Shown here in pieces: positions 59,882 to 64,000 of a stretch of 64,000 bases of DNA (positions within the stretch are counted from its first letter, which is position 1; the number at the start of each line of letters is the position of its first letter). The DNA comes from Actinomadura chibensis NBRC 106107 (GTDB lineage: Bacteria; Actinomycetota; Actinomycetes; Streptosporangiales; Streptosporangiaceae). The notes under the pieces are model-generated. The model had not been told where the DNA came from. It saw only the letters and a program-made list of their open reading frames with translations, and ran no database searches. Location of the stretch: NCBI RefSeq assembly GCF_001552135.1, contig NZ_BCQP01000052.1, positions 1-64,000 on the forward strand. The letters run 5' to 3'. The translations under genes were made by a program, and so were the position numbers.

Positions 59882-60604
59882 TCAGGCGCCGATCTGCTGG
59901 TTGATCCAGTTCAGGTACGGCGCGATACCGGTGTAGAGGGTGCTCGTGGCGCACTCGCCGCGGTTGTCGCCGGGGCCGTGGGTCTCGCCCACGAGCGTCC
60001 AGTTGCCGCTGCTGCCGGTGACCGCGGGGCCGCCGGAGTCGCCGTGGCAGGCGGAGCGGCCGGGGCCGCCGGAGACGCACACGTCGTTGGACGTGCCGCC
60101 GCCCGCGGCGCAGCTGCTGCTCGGCAGGATCGTGAGGTCGATCTCCTGCAGGTAGCTGGCCTGCTGGCAGCTCGGCCAGCTCATGCAGCCGAAGCCGAGC
60201 AGCCGCACCGGGGTGTTCGCGGCGGGGTTGGACTGCGCCATCTTGACCGGGGTGGCCCGGGCGGGGGAGCTGAGGTGCATCATCGTGAGGTCGGTGCCCG
60301 GGTTGGTGACGCGCCGGTCGATCTGGCCGACCTCGCCGCCGGAGCTCTTGTTGTTCGAGCCGATGCGGCCCGACGACGCGGAGCCGCAGTGGTTGGCGGT
60401 GATGATCCACTGGGGCGAGACGAGGCTGCCGCCGCAGCCGTTGCTCAGCGCCACCATCCAGGGGTAGGTCTCGGTGGCGTTGTGGCCACCGATGATCGGC
60501 TGGCCGCCCCCGCTGTCGGGGCCGGCCGCGTTCGCGGCCGACGCACCGCTCAGCGCGAGGGCGGCCGCACAGGCGGCCACCGTCGCTCGCATCAGCTTGC
60601 GCAT
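59882..60604 (-). CDS. Secreted trypsin-like serine protease (S1)
   Basis: 240 residues from ATG 60604. Signal peptide RKLMRATVAACAAALALSGASAANA, short pro-segment, then the mature start IIGGHNATETYPWMVAL. The triad is His in ITANHCG, Asp in GTDLTMMHL and Ser in ACHGDSGGPA. Cysteines at NGCGGS/NHCG, GCMSWPSC, DVCVSGG and SACHG match disulfides of the chymotrypsin fold. The specificity-pocket region (GGPGRSACHGDSGG) lacks an obvious Asp at the trypsin position, so specificity is uncertain. First gene of the two-protease unit. Confidence 0.92.
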   Translation of the reverse strand: MRKLMRATVAACAAALALSGASAANAAGPDSGGGQPIIGGHNATETYPWMVALSNGCGGSLVSPQWIITANHCGSASSGRIGSNNKSSGGEVGQIDRRVTNPGTDLTMMHLSSPARATPVKMAQSNPAANTPVRLLGFGCMSWPSCQQASYLQEIDLTILPSSSCAAGGGTSNDVCVSGGPGRSACHGDSGGPAVTGSSGNWTLVGETHGPGDNRGECATSTLYTGIAPYLNWINQQIGA

Positions 60605-61025
60605 GACGATTCTCCAATCGGCGGTTCGTTCCGGGGAGGTGCGCCCGCTCCGCGATCAGAGCGGGGTGGCGCGGTCCCGGAACGGCGGGTTCGCTCGGGA
60701 CGGCGGAGCCTGTCTCCGCGTCCCGGACGTGGCCTGGATTCCTCGCGACCGCCGACGGCGCGAATGGTCGGGCATGGCGTTGCCGGGCCATGCGAGTCCG
60801 GTTTGGCGAGGGGACTGCAACTCTCAACGGCGATTCCGTCGCGGCGTGTCGACCCGGGAGCTGGGAGCCGGTCGCGAAGTGCCCACCCGAGAACCTGGGA
60901 GTTGCCCACCTGGGCCTTCGGCGACGATGCGGTGTCGATCTCCGCCGGCGAGACGTGCTCGCCCTGACAATTTCCCGGCCGGCGGCACGGGAATCCGGTT
61001 GCGAGAATGGCGCCAGGGAACGGCA

Positions 61026-61067
61026 TAATGGAGCAGTGCCTGCACAGGGCGCTGCGCTGCTCCATTA
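61026..61067. repeat. Inverted repeat TAATGGAGCAG / CTGCTCCATTA
   Basis: Two perfectly complementary 11-nt arms separated by 20 nt. It could be a terminator-like stem, an operator pair, or part of a small RNA. Confidence 0.5.
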
Positions 61068-61111
61068 ATTCTCTCGCGGTTGCCACAACTACGGGAGGGT
61101 AGTCGAGCGAT

Positions 61112-61201
61112 ACGGGCCTTTACCACCGGGTGAATCGACTAGATGTTCAATGTTGATTTCAACTAGCGCTGAAACCGTTACGGTGCGTGATAAAGGCCCG
61201 T
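61112..61201. repeat. Widely spaced inverted repeat ACGGGCCTTTA / TAAAGGCCCGT
   Basis: Perfect 11-nt arms at 61112-61122 and 61191-61201 flank a 68-nt AT-richer segment that contains the smaller dyad GTTGA-TT-TCAAC. It begins just beyond the stop of the hydrolase gene at 61217. Confidence 0.45.
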
Positions 61202-61216
61202 CGACGTGGCGATTCG

Positions 61217-62062
61217 TCAGGCGTGCCGGACGAAGTCGGCGACCAGCCGGTTGAACTCGTCGGCGTGCTCGATCATGGCCCAGTGCCCGCACCGGTTCAG
61301 CAGGACCAGGCGGCTGTCGGGGATGGCGGCGAGCAGCCGCAGCGAGTTCTCGAACGGCACGACCCGGTCGTCCCGGCCGTGGATCAGCAGCGTCGGGACG
61401 GAGATCCCGGGGAGCAGCTCCGGCTTCACCCAGACCGGCAGCGGCGCGCCGCCGGGCAGCCCGTCCACGTAGTTGCGCAGGTGCTCGGGACGGGCCAGCG
61501 CCGCGTCCGACCTCGCCTGGCACAGCTCGGGAGTGGCGAAGCGGGCCTTGTCGAAGCACATGATCTCGACGAGCCGCCGCATGTTCTCCGGGCTCGGGTC
61601 GCGGTACGCCTCGATGAGCACCTTCAGGCCCTCGGACGGCCCGTCGCCGGGCGCGAACAGCGACGGCGCGCGGCCGACCGGCGGGCCCATCGTGACGAGG
61701 TGCGTGATCCGGCCGGGGTGCTCGGTGGCGAGGCGGAGCGAGGTCTGCCCGCCCATCGAGTTCCCGACGAACGCGGCCCTGTCGATGCCGAGCGCGTCCA
61801 GGAACTGCACGGCGGCCTCGACGTGGTCGAGCCGGTCGACGGTCACGGCGTCCGAGTCGCCCCAGCCGGGCATGTCCACCGCGTAGACGTGGAAATGCTC
61901 GGCGAGCGCCTCGATGTTCCCGGCGAAATTGCTCCAGCCGGTCGCGCCGGGACCGCTTCCGTGGAGCAGGACGACGGGATGTCCTTCGCCCGCCTCGTAA
62001 TAGCGGAGGTTCCATTCCTTGGTCTGGACGGTCCGCGCCGCCTCGGCCTGGGTGAGCGTCAT
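61217..62062 (-). CDS. Meta-cleavage product C-C hydrolase (alpha/beta hydrolase), right-hand cluster
   Basis: 281 residues from ATG 62062, overlapping the dioxygenase stop by 1 nt (TGATG). It carries LLHGSGPGATGWSNF, nucleophile elbow GNSMGGQTS, acid HGRDDRVVP and base CGHWAMIEH. The family is the same as the hydrolases of the left cluster, but the sequence is distinct (for example VYAVDMPGWGDSD). It hydrolyses the ring-opened product of the neighbouring extradiol dioxygenase. Last gene of its operon. Confidence 0.9.
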   Translation of the reverse strand: MTLTQAEAARTVQTKEWNLRYYEAGEGHPVVLLHGSGPGATGWSNFAGNIEALAEHFHVYAVDMPGWGDSDAVTVDRLDHVEAAVQFLDALGIDRAAFVGNSMGGQTSLRLATEHPGRITHLVTMGPPVGRAPSLFAPGDGPSEGLKVLIEAYRDPSPENMRRLVEIMCFDKARFATPELCQARSDAALARPEHLRNYVDGLPGGAPLPVWVKPELLPGISVPTLLIHGRDDRVVPFENSLRLLAAIPDSRLVLLNRCGHWAMIEHADEFNRLVADFVRHA

Positions 62063-62997
62063 CAGCGGGCGTCCTCTCCGGGGGCGGGGGCGGCCTTGGC
62101 GAGCAGCGAGGCGACGGCCTCCGGGGGGCGGTGGCCCCAGCTGTGCAGCCGGTCGAGGGTCGTGACCTGCCACGTCTCGTCGTCCACGAGCAGTCCGCCC
62201 CAGCCGTACTCCACGCTGAACCCGGACGGCGTCCGCACGTAGAAGCTGAACATGTGGTCGTTCGGGTGCATGCCGAGGGTCATCTCGAACGGCTGACCGG
62301 CGTCCATGCAGCGGTCGTAGGCGGTGCCGACGTCGCGGATGTCGGTGACCTCGACCATGAAATGGTGCGTCCGCTTCGGGTGCGGCATGTCGCCGAACGC
62401 CACGGAATGGTGGCGCGGGTTGCAGCGCAGGAAGATGAGGTCCGCGACGACGCCGGGCGCCAGTTCCTCGACGATGATGTCGGAGACGCGGAATCCGAGG
62501 AGCCCTTCGTAGAACTCCAGATACGTTTCGCGGGCGACGCCCTTGGAAAGCAGCACCTGGTGTCCCGCGCCGCCGGAGCCGGTGACGAATTCGCCGAGCA
62601 GCACGTCGGAATGGAACGGGCTCTCGGCGTCGGCGAATCCGGTGACCAGTTCGACGCGGTTGCCCATCGGGTCGGCGGTCACCAGGACGCGGTCCACCTT
62701 GCGGGACGCGGCGAGCGCCGCGTCGCCCTCGGCCGCCTCCACGCCCGCCGCCGCCAGCCGGGCGGCGATCGCGTCGAGGGCGGCGCCGTCCGCCACCTCG
62801 TAGCCGCTCGCCACCAGGTCGTCGGCGGGGCCGCGCCGGACGAGCCAGCGGTACGCCTTGCCGTCCGTCCGAAGGGCGAGCGTGTCGGCGTCCTTGGCGG
62901 CGAGCTGCATGCCGAGCAGGTCGACCGCGAAGTGCTCCCAGTCGGCGAGGTCGCTCGCCTCGTACACGACGTAGGCCAGCTCGTTGACTCCGGTCAT
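62062..62997 (-). CDS. Type I extradiol dioxygenase, right-hand cluster
   Basis: 311 residues from ATG 62997. Iron ligands: His146 in GAGHQVLL, the second His of KRTHHFMVEV, and Glu in VEYGWGG; PRHHSVAF supplies the usual active-site histidine. The two-module VOC layout and the ligand position match BphC/HsaC. It is related to but clearly different from the enzyme encoded at 3736. It opens a catechol formed by the upstream FAD hydroxylase and passes the product to the downstream hydrolase. Confidence 0.9.
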   Translation of the reverse strand: MTGVNELAYVVYEASDLADWEHFAVDLLGMQLAAKDADTLALRTDGKAYRWLVRRGPADDLVASGYEVADGAALDAIAARLAAAGVEAAEGDAALAASRKVDRVLVTADPMGNRVELVTGFADAESPFHSDVLLGEFVTGSGGAGHQVLLSKGVARETYLEFYEGLLGFRVSDIIVEELAPGVVADLIFLRCNPRHHSVAFGDMPHPKRTHHFMVEVTDIRDVGTAYDRCMDAGQPFEMTLGMHPNDHMFSFYVRTPSGFSVEYGWGGLLVDDETWQVTTLDRLHSWGHRPPEAVASLLAKAAPAPGEDAR

Positions 62998-63026
62998 CGC
63001 GTTCCTTCCCTCGTAGGTGCGGGCGT

Positions 63027-64000
63027 TCAGGCGGGCAGGTCGGGGACGGCGAGGCCGGACACGTCCGCCGCCGCGACGAACCGGTCCGGCCGGACCGCGA
63101 CCGCGCGGGCCCCGTACCGCGCGAGCCACGGCAGCAGCGTCTCGGCGAGGTCGACCAGCTCGTCCGGGCCGCGCGTGTAGGCGGCGCGCGGGCGGACCGC
63201 CACGTAGCGGGCGCCGAGCGCGTCCCAGCCCGCCTTCTCCCCGGGGGTGAGCAGCCCGGCCGGGTCGACGTCCGCGCCGAGCAGGACGAAGCCGTCCCCG
63301 AGGAGGTCGTCGAGCCGCGCCATGCGGCCCGCGACGTCCCCGGCGATCGGCTGCGGGACCATGCGGCCGACGGCGCTCGCGTCCCCGACCGGGCCGCGGA
63401 TCCAGCCCGCGTCGAGCACCGGCGGCGCGGTCAGCGGCGGCTCGAACGGCGTGACGGTGTTCTCCGGCACGCGGTTCATCTCCTCGATCTCGGCGGGCGT
63501 CGCCTCCTGCTTGATGACGCGGCCGAGCTGGACGGCGAGCCCGGTGTAGAAGGCCGCGTTCGGGCGCCGCTCGGCCTCGTAGGTGTCGAGCCAGCGCCCG
63601 TCCAGCTCGCCCTTGAGGACGCGGGCGAGCTTCCAGCCGAGGTTGTGGGCGTCCCGCATGCCCGTCTGCATCCCGGCCCCGGCCCACGGCGGCATGAGGT
63701 GCGCGGCGTCCCCGGCGAGGAACACGCGCCCGGCGCGCCAGGTGTCGGCCATCCGGGTGTGGTGGCGGTAGAACGCCCACTGGTGGATGGACACGTCGTC
63801 CGGGGTGACGCCGAGCGCCTTGAGCAGCGGCCACACATCGTTTTCGGAGGCGAAGTCGGCCTCGGTCTCGCCCGGCTTGAGCGGGATCTCCCAGCGGTGG
63901 TTCCCGGCGGACAGCGCGATGTCGACGACCGGGCGCTCCTGGTCGGACCAGAAGGTGAGGACGTCCCGGTCCGGCCACCAGCGCTTGACCCGGCAGTCGA
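63027..64000 (-). CDS. FAD-dependent aromatic hydroxylase, MhpA-like (5' end outside window)
   Basis: The frame is open from the window edge to a stop at 63027, giving about 324 C-terminal residues. The second FAD motif is complete: RVFLAGDAAHLMPPWAGAGMQTGMRDAHNLGWKLA, followed by the thioredoxin-like C-terminal domain of group A flavoprotein hydroxylases such as 3-(3-hydroxyphenyl)propionate hydroxylase. HHTRMADTWR just before the GD motif is typical. Such enzymes use NAD(P)H and O2 to hydroxylate a phenol. It lies 29 nt upstream of the dioxygenase gene, so the order is hydroxylase, ring-opening dioxygenase, C-C hydrolase. Confidence 0.88.
   Translation of the reverse strand, partial: DCRVKRWWPDRDVLTFWSDQERPVVDIALSAGNHRWEIPLKPGETEADFASENDVWPLLKALGVTPDDVSIHQWAFYRHHTRMADTWRAGRVFLAGDAAHLMPPWAGAGMQTGMRDAHNLGWKLARVLKGELDGRWLDTYEAERRPNAAFYTGLAVQLGRVIKQEATPAEIEEMNRVPENTVTPFEPPLTAPPVLDAGWIRGPVGDASAVGRMVPQPIAGDVAGRMARLDDLLGDGFVLLGADVDPAGLLTPGEKAGWDALGARYVAVRPRAAYTRGPDELVDLAETLLPWLARYGARAVAVRPDRFVAAADVSGLAVPDLPA

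Larger units (their letters stand above)
60605..61216. other. 612-nt stretch without a supported gene
   Basis: It holds the promoter region of the leftward protease unit and the 3' region of the leftward meta-cleavage operon. Several frames are open but none has family similarity, normal codon positions or a ribosome site. Two inverted-repeat pairs (61026-61067 and 61112-61201) are annotated separately. The 61120-61185 part is noticeably AT-richer than the rest. Confidence 0.5.

Noticed and set aside
60592..61086. Leftward 164-residue frame in the protease-hydrolase gap
   Set aside because: It has no ribosome site, family similarity or coding-type third-position bias, and it overlaps an inverted repeat.
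61187..62242. Plus-strand 351-residue frame at the right-hand cluster
   Set aside because: It is antisense to the hydrolase and dioxygenase genes, both of which have complete catalytic motifs.

Overview
The window is GC-rich (roughly 70% or more by eye), uses many GTG and a few TTG starts, and packs genes into operons whose stop and start codons overlap (ATGA, GTGA, TGATG). It carries families typical of filamentous actinomycetes: an nSTAND/WD40 signalling ATPase, an XRE regulator with a DUF397 partner, snapalysin, secreted S1/M14/M28 peptidases and a Tat-exported multicopper oxidase. This suits Actinomadura or a relative in the Streptosporangiales. The genus is inferred from gene content only. 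No rRNA, tRNA, CRISPR array, transposase or prophage core gene was seen.

Left region (1-7.5 kb): a meta-cleavage catabolic locus. Two divergent units run from a shared control region that holds two copies of a TGTAGT-N4-ACTACA palindrome. Leftward are an ICL/PEP-mutase-type lyase and an FAD dehydrogenase cut by the window edge. Rightward is a five-gene operon: flavin monooxygenase, extradiol dioxygenase, C-C hydrolase, second monooxygenase, second hydrolase. A separate meta-cleavage set lies at the right edge (61.2-64 kb): an FAD hydroxylase cut by the edge, a dioxygenase and a hydrolase.

Central left (7.6-33.5 kb): mixed accessory and exported functions. These include a 14-blade nSTAND protein, a VOC-methyltransferase fusion, a small membrane methyltransferase, an NmrA-like reductase, two secreted peptidases, a ferritin-like/LodA/LodB locus predicted to make a cysteine tryptophylquinone oxidase, a secreted RCC1 propeller, small hypothetical genes, a Nudix hydrolase, a multicopper oxidase, the XRE/DUF397 locus and a secreted PQQ-type propeller.

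Central right (33.5-59.1 kb): a large catabolic island around a PucR-type regulator. Two leftward operons (M20-M20-BVMO-CMD; and ALDH-ThDP enzyme-PadR-urocanase homologue-CoA transferase-SGNH hydrolase) share a composite promoter: a PucR-box-like site and a GATYCTAGGCT block with exactly 28 nt between them. Rightward is a Pot-type ABC importer with beta-oxidation-type enzymes (crotonase, NDP-forming acyl-CoA synthetase, acyl-CoA dehydrogenase, dienoyl-CoA-reductase-like SDR). The urocanase homologue has serine at the position of the conserved catalytic-motif cysteine and altered C-terminal motifs. My best inference is uptake and CoA-dependent breakdown of an unusual, possibly heterocyclic, small molecule; the substrate cannot be read from sequence. 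The window then holds an MBL/CMD/EthD-like operon and two secreted proteases (snapalysin, trypsin-like) before the right-edge aromatic cluster.
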